Shown here piece after piece: positions 8,161 to 17,419 of a stretch of 55,464 bases of DNA. The translations under genes were made by a program, and so were the position numbers. The stretch's first letter is position 1; each line of letters opens with the position of its first letter. The notes under the pieces were generated by a model that worked only from the letters and a program-made list of their open reading frames with translations, did no database searches and was not told where the DNA came from. This stretch comes from a virus: positions 1 through 55,464 of IMG/VR virus record IMGVR_UViG_3300029319_008445. One strand, given 5' to 3'.

Positions 8161-9062
8161 ATATTCATTTGGAAAACGTGGATCCATTTAGTAATTCTGG
8201 ACCCAACTCATTTGGTCGCAAATTGGTCAAATATATGGGCAATATGGGACACACATTCAACAATAAGCAAGAAGGAGATATATCTTTAGCATTTATTCAA
8301 GCAGTTAAGGATAAGCACTCTATTCCACTGATTCAAAGATTAGATGGGATATATTTTAACACAATTCAAAATTATAGGGTGCAAAATTATTTAATAGAGG
8401 AAACATACAAGAAGGCAAGTGGGGTTGTTTTTCAATCGAATTTTAATCGCGACCTAACATTTGAATTTTTTGGACCTCATGATAATTACGCAATCATTCA
8501 CAATGGCGCAGACGTAGAGGAAATAGAAACAACACAAAGGTTTCTTAAATATCCAGACAGGTTTTCAGAAATATGGTGCTGTGCATCTTCCTGGAGGCCA
8601 CACAAAAGGCTAGATGATAATATTAAATACTTCCTTGAGCACGCCCCCGATGATGCTTGTTTTATAATCGCCGGCGACGTGAATCATCGTTTTAATGATC
8701 CTAGGGTTTTTTATGTTGGCAACGTTCAACAAAACACTCTTTATCAAGTCTATAAGGCTTCAACTCACTTTGTCCATTTGGCTTGGCTTGATCATTGTCC
8801 AAATGTTGTTGTTGATGCTAGGGCGTGTGGATGTAAGATTATTTGCTCGTCTTCTGGCGGCACAAAAGAAATTGCAGGTCCCGATGCAATTGTAATCGAA
8901 GAAGAGGAATGGGATTTCCAACCGGTTAATCTATATCAACCTCCAGAGTTGGACTTTAGTAAAAGGATTAAAAATACTTGGGACATCAACTACAATATGA
9001 CAAGGACGGCAGAACAATATGAAAGTTTTTTCACTAGTACCAGAAGAAAATTGGATTCTTGA
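8157..9062 (+). CDS. Glycosyltransferase, GT-B fold (GT4-like), compact
   Basis: A 301-aa compact glycosyltransferase. The N-terminus VDPFSNSGPNSFGRKLVKYM is a typical acceptor-side loop and helix, and the donor side reads WLDHCPNVVVDARACGCKIICSS followed by GGTKEI. The first Glu of the usual E-x7-E is replaced (DHCPNVVVD), so catalysis may use a variant site. It is about 70-100 residues shorter than typical GT4 enzymes. Its 3' end overlaps the next gene by 44 bases in another frame, one of the longest gene overlaps in the window. Confidence 0.85.
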   Translation: MNIHLENVDPFSNSGPNSFGRKLVKYMGNMGHTFNNKQEGDISLAFIQAVKDKHSIPLIQRLDGIYFNTIQNYRVQNYLIEETYKKASGVVFQSNFNRDLTFEFFGPHDNYAIIHNGADVEEIETTQRFLKYPDRFSEIWCCASSWRPHKRLDDNIKYFLEHAPDDACFIIAGDVNHRFNDPRVFYVGNVQQNTLYQVYKASTHFVHLAWLDHCPNVVVDARACGCKIICSSSGGTKEIAGPDAIVIEEEEWDFQPVNLYQPPELDFSKRIKNTWDINYNMTRTAEQYESFFTSTRRKLDS

Positions 9063-9942
9063 TAGGATTAGTAAAGAGTGGACATCTTTACATCCTGAAC
9101 TTTGTGCAAAAAGCCCAGAAGAGGCAGATTTAATATGGATTATCAGTCCGTATCTCTGGCATAGGGTTCCAACAAGACTTCTTATCGATAAAAAAGTTAT
9201 AGTCAGCATCCACCACGTGGTGCCAGAGAAGTTTGACAAGTCTAATCTCCGTAACTTTGTTTCAAGGGATAAGTTTGTAGATCAATATCATGTGCCTTGT
9301 CAAAAAACCAAAGATTTTATTTCTAGGATAACAGAAAAACCTATTGAGGTTATTGGATATTGGTATAATTCGGATATTTGGTATCCATCGGATAAAGCAA
9401 AAGCTCGTGATTTTTTGGAACTACCTCCAGATGCATATGTAGTTGGTAGTTTCCAAAGAGACACAGAAGGTACAGACTTGATTAGCCCCAAGCTTGAAAA
9501 GGGTCCAGATCTGTTTATTGAGACCCTCAAAAAAATAGAAAAAGATAATTTATTTGTATTATTGGGTGGATGGCGAAGGCAGTATGTAATCAATAGGCTT
9601 GAAGAAGAGGGCATAGGTTATAAATTTATTGAAATGGCCCCCCTGGAGCTTTTGAGAGAAATGTACGCTGCTTGTGACTTGTATGTTGTTGCTTCAAGAG
9701 TCGAAGGGGGCCCACAAGCTATATTAGAGTCTGCTGCCATGAAGATTCCAATTATTTCTAGAGATGTTGGAATGGCTTCTGCAGTATTGAATGGAAATTG
9801 TATTGTCGATGTTCCAGAGGATATGTATTATCCAGTTAACGAAGATCTTGAGATTTGTTATAATAATGTCAAAGCTTATGAGATGCATAATCTCGTTGAG
9901 GATTATGTAGAATTATTTAAAAAAACTTGTGGAGGAGAATAG
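9019..9942 (+). CDS. Glycosyltransferase, GT-B fold (GT4-like), compact
   Basis: A 307-aa compact glycosyltransferase starting inside the end of the preceding gene. The internal start ATG 9019 is favoured because the residues directly after it (MKVFSLVPEENWILDRI) form the expected first beta-strand and helix. The donor-binding motif is ASRVEGGPQAILESAAMKIP, with E-x7-E at Glu229 and Glu237. Its stop is followed at once by the next gene; a GGAGGAGAAT stretch at its end is the ribosome-binding site for the dehydrogenase. Confidence 0.87.
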   Translation: MKVFSLVPEENWILDRISKEWTSLHPELCAKSPEEADLIWIISPYLWHRVPTRLLIDKKVIVSIHHVVPEKFDKSNLRNFVSRDKFVDQYHVPCQKTKDFISRITEKPIEVIGYWYNSDIWYPSDKAKARDFLELPPDAYVVGSFQRDTEGTDLISPKLEKGPDLFIETLKKIEKDNLFVLLGGWRRQYVINRLEEEGIGYKFIEMAPLELLREMYAACDLYVVASRVEGGPQAILESAAMKIPIISRDVGMASAVLNGNCIVDVPEDMYYPVNEDLEICYNNVKAYEMHNLVEDYVELFKKTCGGE

Positions 9943-9943
9943 A

Positions 9944-10741
9944 ATGGATATTGGAGTTGTTGGGGTCGGCGTCGTTGGAGGTGCCGTTTGTAATGGACTC
10001 AAGGAACTCGGACATAATGTAAAAGTGCATGATATCAAGCTTGGTACCACAATTGAAAACATTGTTAGCACTGAGGTGTGTTTTATATGTGTTCCAACTC
10101 CCTCGAAAGAAAATGGGGAATGTAACACAGAGATTGTTGAGAGCGTTGTTGCTGATTTAAGCGAATGCAATTATTCTGGTGTAGTGGCTATAAAATCCAC
10201 AGTAACTCCGGGTACGACAAATCGCCTATCGAAAAAGCACTCAAATTTGGAACTATGTTTTGTACCAGAGTTTTTACGGGAAAGATGTGCTACAGAAGAC
10301 TTCATTCATAATCACGACTTGTGCGTTATTGGAACTGACAAATCCAGCGTTTATGAATTACTAACAGAGGTCCATGGGCATTACCCGGAAGAGTTTGTAC
10401 AACTGCCTCCATTGGAGTCTGAATTTGTCAAGTATTTCAACAATATTTATAACGCGACATTGGTAACTTTTGCGAACAGTTTTTATGAAGTGTGTCGAGC
10501 AAATGGTGCGAACTATAGTAAGGTTAAAAACACTATTGTAAAAAGAGAGCATATCAATGATTGTTATCTGAATTGTGGTGAAGGTATGAGGGGTTTTGGT
10601 GGCCCTTGTTTGCCGAAAGACACGAGAACTATAGCTGCTATGGTTAATTCACTTGAATTAGATGTCGACTTTTTTAAGACGCTATTGCAAGAGAATTCAA
10701 AATATAAAACAACAGTATTTGAAGGTATGAGAGAAGAATAA
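9944..10741 (+). CDS. UDP-glucose/GDP-mannose dehydrogenase family, short form
   Basis: A 265-aa nucleotide-sugar dehydrogenase. The start is ATG 9944, preceded by GGAGGAG; an open extension to GTG 9929 would consume that site and is rejected. The N-terminus is an NAD-binding Rossmann fold (GVVGVGVVGGAV). The central domain has the STVTPGTT motif, and the catalytic Cys222 lies in GFGGPCLPKDT. Family members oxidise the C6 hydroxyl of a UDP- or GDP-sugar to a uronic acid with two NAD+. They are usually 380-450 aa with a C-terminal sugar-nucleotide domain; here the protein ends shortly after the catalytic Cys region, so that domain is missing. TAATG overlap with the carbamoyltransferase. Confidence 0.9.
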   Translation: MDIGVVGVGVVGGAVCNGLKELGHNVKVHDIKLGTTIENIVSTEVCFICVPTPSKENGECNTEIVESVVADLSECNYSGVVAIKSTVTPGTTNRLSKKHSNLELCFVPEFLRERCATEDFIHNHDLCVIGTDKSSVYELLTEVHGHYPEEFVQLPPLESEFVKYFNNIYNATLVTFANSFYEVCRANGANYSKVKNTIVKREHINDCYLNCGEGMRGFGGPCLPKDTRTIAAMVNSLELDVDFFKTLLQENSKYKTTVFEGMREE

Positions 10742-12369
10742 TGAAAATCGCAGGACTTTGGTCAGGGCATGATTGTTCTTTCTGTGTTCTTGAGGACGGA
10801 CGTCCAGTTGTCCACGCAGAATATGAGAGATATATCAGAGAAAAGGAACCACAGGGCGATAGTGCCCAGTTTTTTTTAGATGAGTACGACGATTCCAAAA
10901 AAATCGCACATTTTGCCACTTGTCATTCGGTAGATCGTCTAAAGAATCACGAGGCGTCTTACGAAGAGATTAAAAGCATTTGTCATGAAAATGGTGGAGA
11001 ATTACATGTCTTCGGACACCACCAATGTCACGCCGCCAATGCATTTTTTTCTAGCAATTTGAATGATGCTTTGATTGTTACAATTGATGGTGGTGGATAT
11101 GAGACGGCCGACAACTATGCCACAGCATTTACTGTGTGGAAGGGGGAGGGAAACAAAATAGAACATGTTGTCTCTTTCCCGATAAGTCAGGTTAACATCG
11201 GTGGTGTATGGACTAGATGTACCAGATATATTTTCAACCTTCAGTCCGGCTGGCCACGTGGCCATCAAGCCGGTACTGTTATGGCTATGGCTGCCATTGG
11301 AGATCCAGGTAGATATAGAGATGATTTCTATAGAATGCTGACACAAGATTTAGCTTATGCATCACACAAGCCACCAAATCAACCAAAGGGGGCGAACACA
11401 GGGGATGATCCGGAACATCCATACCTAAACAGATGGGCATTGATGTCAAAGAGGGATACAAAAGAAGTCTTCGATTTAGCTGCTGGATTGCAGGCTGCAA
11501 CGGAAGACTATTTGAAATTAATGTTTGAAAAAATCATTGAAGAAGCAGGGGATGTCAAAAATCTTTGTCTTTCTGGAGGGGTTGTGTTGAATTCTGTTGC
11601 TGTTGGGAAACTCTATAAATGGTTTCCACAAATAGAGAACATCTATGTTACTCCAACGCCCCATGACGGTGGCTTAACTATTGGCGCTGCTCAGTTTCTA
11701 TGGCATCAAATATTGGACAATCCTAGGATTGAGTGGGAAGATAATTTCACCCCCTATCTTGGATTCGAATATGATAATATAGAGGAAATTCTGGAAGAAC
11801 AACAGGGTATTTCATATAGAGAGTGTAGCGACGAAGAGGTAGTTGATTTGTTACAGAATCAAAACATTGTTGCAGTTTTTGGTGGTGGATCGGAATCTGG
11901 ACGAAGAGCTTTAGGAAATAGGAGTATTTTGGCTGACCCTAGAGATCCTGATATGAAGGATATAATCAACGAGAAAGTAAAACATAGGCAGTGGTTTCGA
12001 CCGTTTGCCCCTTCGATTCTGCGAGAAGAAGTCGGTAATTGGTTTACAAAAGATAAAAACAGCCCATACATGAGTTTTGTTTTGGACTTTAAAGATGAAG
12101 TGAAAGAAAGGGTGCCGGCAGTTGTTCATTTAAATGGAACAGCGCGACTTCAAACTGTCACGGAAAATGATAATAAATGGTATTACAATTTTATTAAGAA
12201 GTGGTATAATAGTTCTGGAGTGCCAATTGTTTTAAATACTAGCTTCAATGATAGGGAGCCGATTTGCGAAACCCCGGAGCATGCTATTAATTGTTTTCTA
12301 AATACAAACATCGATTATTTGTATTTTTATGACAAGGGTTTGCTGGTAAATAAAGGAGAAAATAAATGA
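10741..12369 (+). CDS. NodU/TobZ-type carbamoyltransferase
   Basis: A 542-aa protein of the NodU/CmcH/TobZ family, which transfer a carbamoyl group from carbamoyl phosphate, through a carbamoyl-adenylate, to a sugar or antibiotic hydroxyl. The N-terminal domain has the ASKHA-type opening IAGLWSGHDCSFCVLEDG, the metal/adenylate site GHHQCHAANAFF and the ITIDGGG-like loop VTIDGGGYE. The C-terminal YrdC-like part contains the family hallmark GGGSESGRRALGNRSILADP and the FRPFAPS motif. Full length for the family. Within this operon it probably carbamoylates one sugar of the glycan. Confidence 0.95.
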   Translation: MKIAGLWSGHDCSFCVLEDGRPVVHAEYERYIREKEPQGDSAQFFLDEYDDSKKIAHFATCHSVDRLKNHEASYEEIKSICHENGGELHVFGHHQCHAANAFFSSNLNDALIVTIDGGGYETADNYATAFTVWKGEGNKIEHVVSFPISQVNIGGVWTRCTRYIFNLQSGWPRGHQAGTVMAMAAIGDPGRYRDDFYRMLTQDLAYASHKPPNQPKGANTGDDPEHPYLNRWALMSKRDTKEVFDLAAGLQAATEDYLKLMFEKIIEEAGDVKNLCLSGGVVLNSVAVGKLYKWFPQIENIYVTPTPHDGGLTIGAAQFLWHQILDNPRIEWEDNFTPYLGFEYDNIEEILEEQQGISYRECSDEEVVDLLQNQNIVAVFGGGSESGRRALGNRSILADPRDPDMKDIINEKVKHRQWFRPFAPSILREEVGNWFTKDKNSPYMSFVLDFKDEVKERVPAVVHLNGTARLQTVTENDNKWYYNFIKKWYNSSGVPIVLNTSFNDREPICETPEHAINCFLNTNIDYLYFYDKGLLVNKGENK

Positions 12370-13298
12370 AAATTACTTTTGGTGTAATCAATTATAATAG
12401 ACTCTTTTATATGAAGAGTTGCGTAGAGTCTCTAATGAGATCAATCGAAGATTATGATGGAGAAGTAGAATTTATTTGTATTGATGATAATAGTCGAGAG
12501 CCTGGAACACAAGAATACCTACAAAGCTTATCTGAACGGGGCTGGAAAGTAATCAATCAGGAAGATCATAGAACAAAAAGCAAGGCAGATATTAATCAGG
12601 TTAAAGACCTTATTGATGAATATTCAGCGGCTTTAAATATTTTTCTTGAGGAATCCTCTGGCGACCTGTTAGTACCCTTGCAAGGGGATATGCAATTTGT
12701 CAGAAAAAACTGGCTACAGGATTATGTGTCTCTGTTTACTGAAAGGGACGATGTTTTTGTTGCTGTTTTAGATGCTCAAAGAAAGGTTAGACTAAACAAT
12801 GCTTATTTTACAGATTATACTAAGCATGGTAATAATATCTTTGCTGTTAATCCTAGGAGAATTGTACCTGGCGCTGGCGACTGCTTTTATAAACGAGAGT
12901 ACCTAGAAGCCATGGGCGGCTGGCAGGTTGGAGGAAGTAACAATTCGGAAGATGCTTTTACCAATATGGCAGAAGAGATGTTCCCTGATAAGAAGGTTTA
13001 TATGCCCTGGTTCCCAGCTTCTTTGGCGATATATACAGATCCTCGTGGCACTATGGGACGAGTAAGAGGGAATACAAGATATGGTGTATACTGGGAAGCC
13101 TTGGAAGATGACTTGTATTATGAATGGGTAGATTTGAAGGACTTTGAAGTAAACACAGATAGGCCCTTATCTATAGAAGAGATGGCTGCCCCTCACGGTG
13201 ATTGGGAATTGCCTCTAGATGAAAATGGTAATTGGAAAAAGAACCCTATCAATTGGCCATATGAAACAGAGAATGTGCCAGTTGAGATAATATATTAA
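12366..13298 (+). CDS. Glycosyltransferase, GT-A fold (GT2-like)
   Basis: A 310-aa GT2-like enzyme. It begins with the donor-binding strand TFGVINYNRLFYMKSCVESL and the Asp motif FICIDDNSREP. The DxD position reads LQGDMQFV, a variant, and the acceptor side has GAGDCFYKREYLEAMGGW followed by NNSEDAF, matching the ED catalytic-base motif of inverting GT2 enzymes. Four-base overlap with the carbamoyltransferase. Donor and acceptor unknown. Confidence 0.88.
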   Translation: MKITFGVINYNRLFYMKSCVESLMRSIEDYDGEVEFICIDDNSREPGTQEYLQSLSERGWKVINQEDHRTKSKADINQVKDLIDEYSAALNIFLEESSGDLLVPLQGDMQFVRKNWLQDYVSLFTERDDVFVAVLDAQRKVRLNNAYFTDYTKHGNNIFAVNPRRIVPGAGDCFYKREYLEAMGGWQVGGSNNSEDAFTNMAEEMFPDKKVYMPWFPASLAIYTDPRGTMGRVRGNTRYGVYWEALEDDLYYEWVDLKDFEVNTDRPLSIEEMAAPHGDWELPLDENGNWKKNPINWPYETENVPVEIIY

Positions 13299-13302
13299 TA
13301 AT

Positions 13303-14421
13303 ATGAAAGTACCACAATTTATGCCCTTTGTTGGGGCAGAAGAATACGAAGCAATCAAACAATGTTTTGAAACGAATTGGATTACAGAGGGCCCTCTAGC
13401 AGAGGAGTTTAATCAGAAACTGTGTAATATGATTGGCGTAAAGTATGGGGCATATGCTCCCAATGGGACCCTGGCATTGATTCTGGGTTTGAAAGCTCTT
13501 GGTATTGGCCCTGGAGATGAAGTAATTGTGCCGGACGTTACGTTTCTTGCCTCTGCAAGTTCTGTTGAGTTTTTGGGGGCAAAGCCGGTATTTGTCGATA
13601 TATGTGACGACCTGCAAATAAATATAGAAGATTGCACCCGTGTTTTGACCGAAAAGACTAAGGCTATCATGCCTGTGCATCTTTTTGGTTTTGTTGCCAA
13701 TATGGATGCTGTAATGGATTTTGCCAAGAAGCATGATCTTAAGATCATTGAAGATTCTGCTCAAGGATTAGGTATTAAGTGGAAAGGTAAAGGTTGTGGC
13801 AGCTTCGGGGATGTTGGTTGTTTTTCGTTTTTTGCTGATAAAACACTTACAACCTGCGAAGGCGGATTTGTGACGACAGATAATGAAGAGATTTATGATG
13901 ACTTATTATTCTTAAGAAACCAGGGCCGACGAAATCGGGGTTCTTTCATACACCCTAAGATAGGGTATAATTTTAGATTAACAGATGTTCAATGTGCAAT
14001 TGGATTGGCTCAGTTAAAAAAGTTTGATTTGGTTGTCGAAAAGAAAAACATAATCCATAGAAGATATACTGAATTATTCTCTGATTTTGAACATATTGAA
14101 ATATATCAACCTGCTGAAGAAGTCAGTCCTTTTGTACCATTTAGAGTTATATTAAGGACAAAGAATGATGAGGCAGCAGAACTAATGGAGCATATGAGAA
14201 AAAACGAAGTAGAGCCGAGAATGTTTTTTTATCCGTTACACTTACAGCCGGCATTTGAAACGTGGGCAAGTGACTCTCGCTATAAAGCAAAGCATTTCCC
14301 TGTTGCTGAAAAATCTTACAAAAATGGAATTTGTTTGCCATCATTTGTGGCTATCACTGAAGAGCAAATCAACTATACTAGTGAAGTTATAAAAGACTTT
14401 TATAAAGGGAGAATTGTGTAG
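13303..14421 (+). CDS. DegT/DnrJ/EryC1 sugar aminotransferase
   Basis: A 372-aa PLP-dependent sugar aminotransferase of the DegT/DnrJ/EryC1/StrS family, full length. N-terminal FVGAEEYEAIKQCFETNWIT is the usual opening. The PLP Asp/Gln region is DSAQGLGIKW, and the Schiff-base lysine is Lys180 in FFADKTLTTCEGGF. The later GYNFRLTDVQCAIGLAQL is a signature of the family. These enzymes convert a keto-sugar nucleotide, made by a 4,6-dehydratase, into an amino sugar using glutamate or glutamine. The partner dehydratase could be the RmlB-like gene at 22517. A related but non-aminating paralogue follows directly. Confidence 0.94.
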   Translation: MKVPQFMPFVGAEEYEAIKQCFETNWITEGPLAEEFNQKLCNMIGVKYGAYAPNGTLALILGLKALGIGPGDEVIVPDVTFLASASSVEFLGAKPVFVDICDDLQINIEDCTRVLTEKTKAIMPVHLFGFVANMDAVMDFAKKHDLKIIEDSAQGLGIKWKGKGCGSFGDVGCFSFFADKTLTTCEGGFVTTDNEEIYDDLLFLRNQGRRNRGSFIHPKIGYNFRLTDVQCAIGLAQLKKFDLVVEKKNIIHRRYTELFSDFEHIEIYQPAEEVSPFVPFRVILRTKNDEAAELMEHMRKNEVEPRMFFYPLHLQPAFETWASDSRYKAKHFPVAEKSYKNGICLPSFVAITEEQINYTSEVIKDFYKGRIV

Positions 14422-14424
14422 AAT

Positions 14425-15777
14425 ATGAAAGACGCTGAAAAAAAGTTACAAGAAGTTTTAAATCTCGCTGCTGAGTATGTTGGCGAGGCAAAAAATAAAG
14501 AGTGGGTTGAAGGAGAAGATTGGGTTTCTTATTCGGGCCCACATTTTGATGAGAAGGAATATCTGGCAGCCCTAGAAGTACTGTTGAGTGGGTGGTTAGT
14601 TTTTGGCAAGAATTCAAGGGAGTTTGAAATAAAGTTTCCTGAATACCTAGGTAAGAAACTTGGAACCTTGACAAATTCAGGTAGTTCTGCTTTGTTATTG
14701 GCAATGTCAGCACTTAAGTCTAAGAACTTATATAATTTGCCGACAGGAGCTAAGTTTATAACACCGGTCGTCTGTTGGCCAACAACTTTAAGTTCAATGT
14801 TACAGAACGGTTTTGAACCGGTTTTTGTAGATGTAACATTGCCAGATTTAAACTTGGATCTAGATCAGATGGAACAGAAACTAAAGGAGGATCCGAGTAT
14901 TCGTGGTGTTATTTTTGCCCACGTCCTTGGCAACCCACCGAATATGGACAGGTTAATGTCCATGGTTGAAGAATATGATTTGATCTTTGTCGAAGATGCT
15001 TGTGATGCATTGGGTTCGTTCTATGATGGTAAGAAGTTAGGATCGTTCGGACATATGTCAACCTGCTCGTTCTTTCCTGCCCACCACATGACTATGGGCG
15101 AGGGTGGTTTTGTAGCAACAAACAGTGCAAAAACCAGAAAAGTAGTAACTAGCATGAGAGACTGGGGCCGAGCTTGTTATTGTAATACCGGTAAACCTGG
15201 ATGTGTAATAGATTCAACCGCTTGTGGTAATCGGTTTAGAAATTGGTTACCTGGAATGCCAGAAACAATCTATGATCATAGGTATGTTTTTGATGAGATA
15301 GGGTATAATTTAAAGCCTTTGGATTTACAGGCGGCAATGGGATTAAAACAGTTAGAAAAGGTTCCGGAAATGGATGCTGCACGCCGAGTAAATTTTGACA
15401 AGCTTAATGAAATATTCGAACCTTATGGGGAATATCTTCATTTACCAAAAGCTACCGATAAGTCTGATCCTTGTTGGTTTGCCTACCTTTTAACTGTTAG
15501 AGAAGAAGCACCTTTCTCTCGTAATGATATTGTTTCATACTTGGAGAATTCAAAGATACAAACACGTTCTTATTTTGCCGGCAATATTCTGGTGCATCCT
15601 GGGTATCACCATATGGCAGAAAAATATGGTGATATGAAAGAAACGTTCCCGGTTGCAAACTTAGCAACGACCAATTCTTTCTTTGTAGGAACTTATGTTG
15701 GAATAACGGAAGAGAAAATGAACTACGTTAAGAAGGTGGTTGATAGATTTTTTAAGGAAACGGTGGAGGAAAATTGA
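14425..15777 (+). CDS. RfbH/E1-like PMP- and Fe-S-dependent 3-dehydrase
   Basis: A 450-aa DegT-fold protein in which the PLP lysine is replaced by histidine (SFFPAHHMTMGEGGF, His220 aligning with Lys180 of the upstream paralogue). In this family His marks the CDP-4-keto-6-deoxyglucose 3-dehydrase E1 (RfbH/AscC) and ColD. The cysteines Cys193, Cys251 and Cys253 reproduce the C-x57-C-x-C spacing known for the E1 [2Fe-2S] cluster. The fourth ligand would be Cys267 (TACGNRF) or Cys260, so the last spacing is longer than the classical one. E1 removes the C3 hydroxyl to make 3,6-dideoxy sugars and needs a ferredoxin-type reductase (E3), which is not seen here. The next gene starts at TTG inside its stop. 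Confidence 0.88.
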   Translation: MKDAEKKLQEVLNLAAEYVGEAKNKEWVEGEDWVSYSGPHFDEKEYLAALEVLLSGWLVFGKNSREFEIKFPEYLGKKLGTLTNSGSSALLLAMSALKSKNLYNLPTGAKFITPVVCWPTTLSSMLQNGFEPVFVDVTLPDLNLDLDQMEQKLKEDPSIRGVIFAHVLGNPPNMDRLMSMVEEYDLIFVEDACDALGSFYDGKKLGSFGHMSTCSFFPAHHMTMGEGGFVATNSAKTRKVVTSMRDWGRACYCNTGKPGCVIDSTACGNRFRNWLPGMPETIYDHRYVFDEIGYNLKPLDLQAAMGLKQLEKVPEMDAARRVNFDKLNEIFEPYGEYLHLPKATDKSDPCWFAYLLTVREEAPFSRNDIVSYLENSKIQTRSYFAGNILVHPGYHHMAEKYGDMKETFPVANLATTNSFFVGTYVGITEEKMNYVKKVVDRFFKETVEEN

Positions 15778-16766
15778 AAGTTTTAATTACCGGTGGTACC
15801 GGCTTTATTGGCGCACATTTAGCAGCTTATCTGTTAAGAGAAAAGAACACAGTACATATCTGCGATAACAACATAAGAGGAAGCAAAGATGTCGTCATCG
15901 ATGACTTAATTGCTAAGGGGGTAACATACATTAAATGCGATGTGACTAACTCAGCCGAGCTTTTTAAACTGGATAAGGATTACGATATTGTCTTTCATTT
16001 AGCAGCGATCAATGGGACAGAGAACTTTTACACCATCCCATATGATATCATGAGAGTCGCTATAATGGGGACAATGAATTTGTTGGAATATTTCAGAGAG
16101 CAGAAGCTTAAATTTGTCTATTTCTCTTCTTCGGAAACTTATGCCTGCACATTTAAATTTAAAAGCGATCTAATACCAACTCCGGAGACAATCGATCTTT
16201 GTATTAGCGACATCTTTAACCCTAGGTATTCATATGGTGGCAGTAAGATAGCTGGAGAGCTTCTGGTGGCTAACTTTGCTTATCAATATGGCCCGTCCCT
16301 GGATTATAAGATTATTAGGTACAATAATATATATGGTCCAAGACAGGGCTTTAAGCATGTCATACCACAATTCATCAAGAGGGCTTATTTCAAGGAAGAT
16401 CCGTTTTTAATTTTCGGATCAAAGCAAACAAGAGCTTTTTGCTATGTAGATGATGCGATCGAAGCCACGGTTAAGTTAGCCCTGACGGACAAAAAGGGTA
16501 TTTTTAACATTGGTAATGACGGGTATGAAATGTTTATAATGGATTTAGCTGATACAGTGGTCAAGAAATTTGACTACTCTCCTAAGTTCGATATTAGAGA
16601 GGCCCCGGAAGGAAGTGTGCAGAGGAGGTGTCCAGACATCACTCTACTAAGGGATGCCATTAATTTCAACCCTCAGTATGATATTGAGGCCGGCCTAGAT
16701 AAAACAATAAGGTGGTATTCCGAATATTACTCCATTAATGGTATGCCACAATCTCAGTTCCTATAG
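15774..16766 (+). CDS. Extended SDR sugar-nucleotide epimerase/dehydratase
   Basis: A 330-aa extended short-chain dehydrogenase. The start is TTG 15774 in a TTGA overlap, with GGAGGA immediately upstream. The NAD-binding motif TGGTGFIG is at residues 7-14. The catalytic triad is visible as SSSETY and Y154-x3-K158 (YSYGGSKIAGE), and NNIYGPRQGFKHVIPQFI is a substrate-side motif typical of NDP-sugar epimerases/dehydratases. Its place after the E1-like gene fits a sugar-nucleotide modifying role such as a 2- or 4-epimerisation, 4,6-dehydration or 4-keto reduction; the exact reaction cannot be told from sequence. Confidence 0.9.
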   Translation: MKVLITGGTGFIGAHLAAYLLREKNTVHICDNNIRGSKDVVIDDLIAKGVTYIKCDVTNSAELFKLDKDYDIVFHLAAINGTENFYTIPYDIMRVAIMGTMNLLEYFREQKLKFVYFSSSETYACTFKFKSDLIPTPETIDLCISDIFNPRYSYGGSKIAGELLVANFAYQYGPSLDYKIIRYNNIYGPRQGFKHVIPQFIKRAYFKEDPFLIFGSKQTRAFCYVDDAIEATVKLALTDKKGIFNIGNDGYEMFIMDLADTVVKKFDYSPKFDIREAPEGSVQRRCPDITLLRDAINFNPQYDIEAGLDKTIRWYSEYYSINGMPQSQFL

Positions 16767-16774
16767 GTATTGAC

Positions 16775-17419
16775 ATGAGGTGTGCCCTACTTTTACCTGG
16801 CCACATGCGCCACTATAAAAAAACATTCGCAAATCAGAATGAAAACATTATAGGTCCAAATAACTGTGATGTTTTTATATCTACTTCTAATTTGGTAACA
16901 AACTGGATTAGTGATCATGATTTTGTAATAGAAGAACAAGATAGAGACGTATTAGAAAAGGAGATATATTCAGTATATGGCGATAGATTGAAAGGTTTGG
17001 TAATAAATCATGAGGAGAGTATCGACATTATACCGAGCCCAATGCAGTGGAAGAGGTTAAAAGAATGTTTTGAACAAAAAACCCTGTATGAAAAGGAGGG
17101 TGGTTTTACTTACGATGCGATTCTACGAGCGAGAACAGATTTAATCTATTCGAACCAACTTAAAATAGATAAGGCTAACTTAAAAGACAATAAAGTATCA
17201 TTGTTAAGGCATTTTGATAGAAGAATACCAGTACATGATCAGTTTGCATACGGTCATTCTGAGTCTATGGAAAAGTATTCTGATTTGATAAACGTATTTG
17301 CACCTAGAGATGTTGGAGGTCGTTCAGAAGAACAGCTTCATAGATGGCTGCTAGAAAATAATATTGATATAGATTATATTGAAAATTTTTATTTTAAGAT
17401 GGTGCGAGGCCGAAATTGA
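16775..17419 (+). CDS. Putative glycan-related protein (WavE/GT-like), uncertain
   Basis: A 214-aa soluble protein that I recognise only loosely. It opens CALLLPGHMRHYKKTF, has a central ILRARTDLIYS and ends with HDQFAYGHSESMEKYSDL. This layout (Arg-x-Arg-x-Asp then DQFAYG) is seen in small glycosyltransferase-like proteins of LPS and capsule clusters. The context, between an SDR and a GT4 enzyme, supports a sugar-transfer role, but no DxD is clear. Start ATG 16775 has only a weak upstream site. The stop overlaps the next gene as TTGA. Confidence 0.65.
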   Translation: MRCALLLPGHMRHYKKTFANQNENIIGPNNCDVFISTSNLVTNWISDHDFVIEEQDRDVLEKEIYSVYGDRLKGLVINHEESIDIIPSPMQWKRLKECFEQKTLYEKEGGFTYDAILRARTDLIYSNQLKIDKANLKDNKVSLLRHFDRRIPVHDQFAYGHSESMEKYSDLINVFAPRDVGGRSEEQLHRWLLENNIDIDYIENFYFKMVRGRN

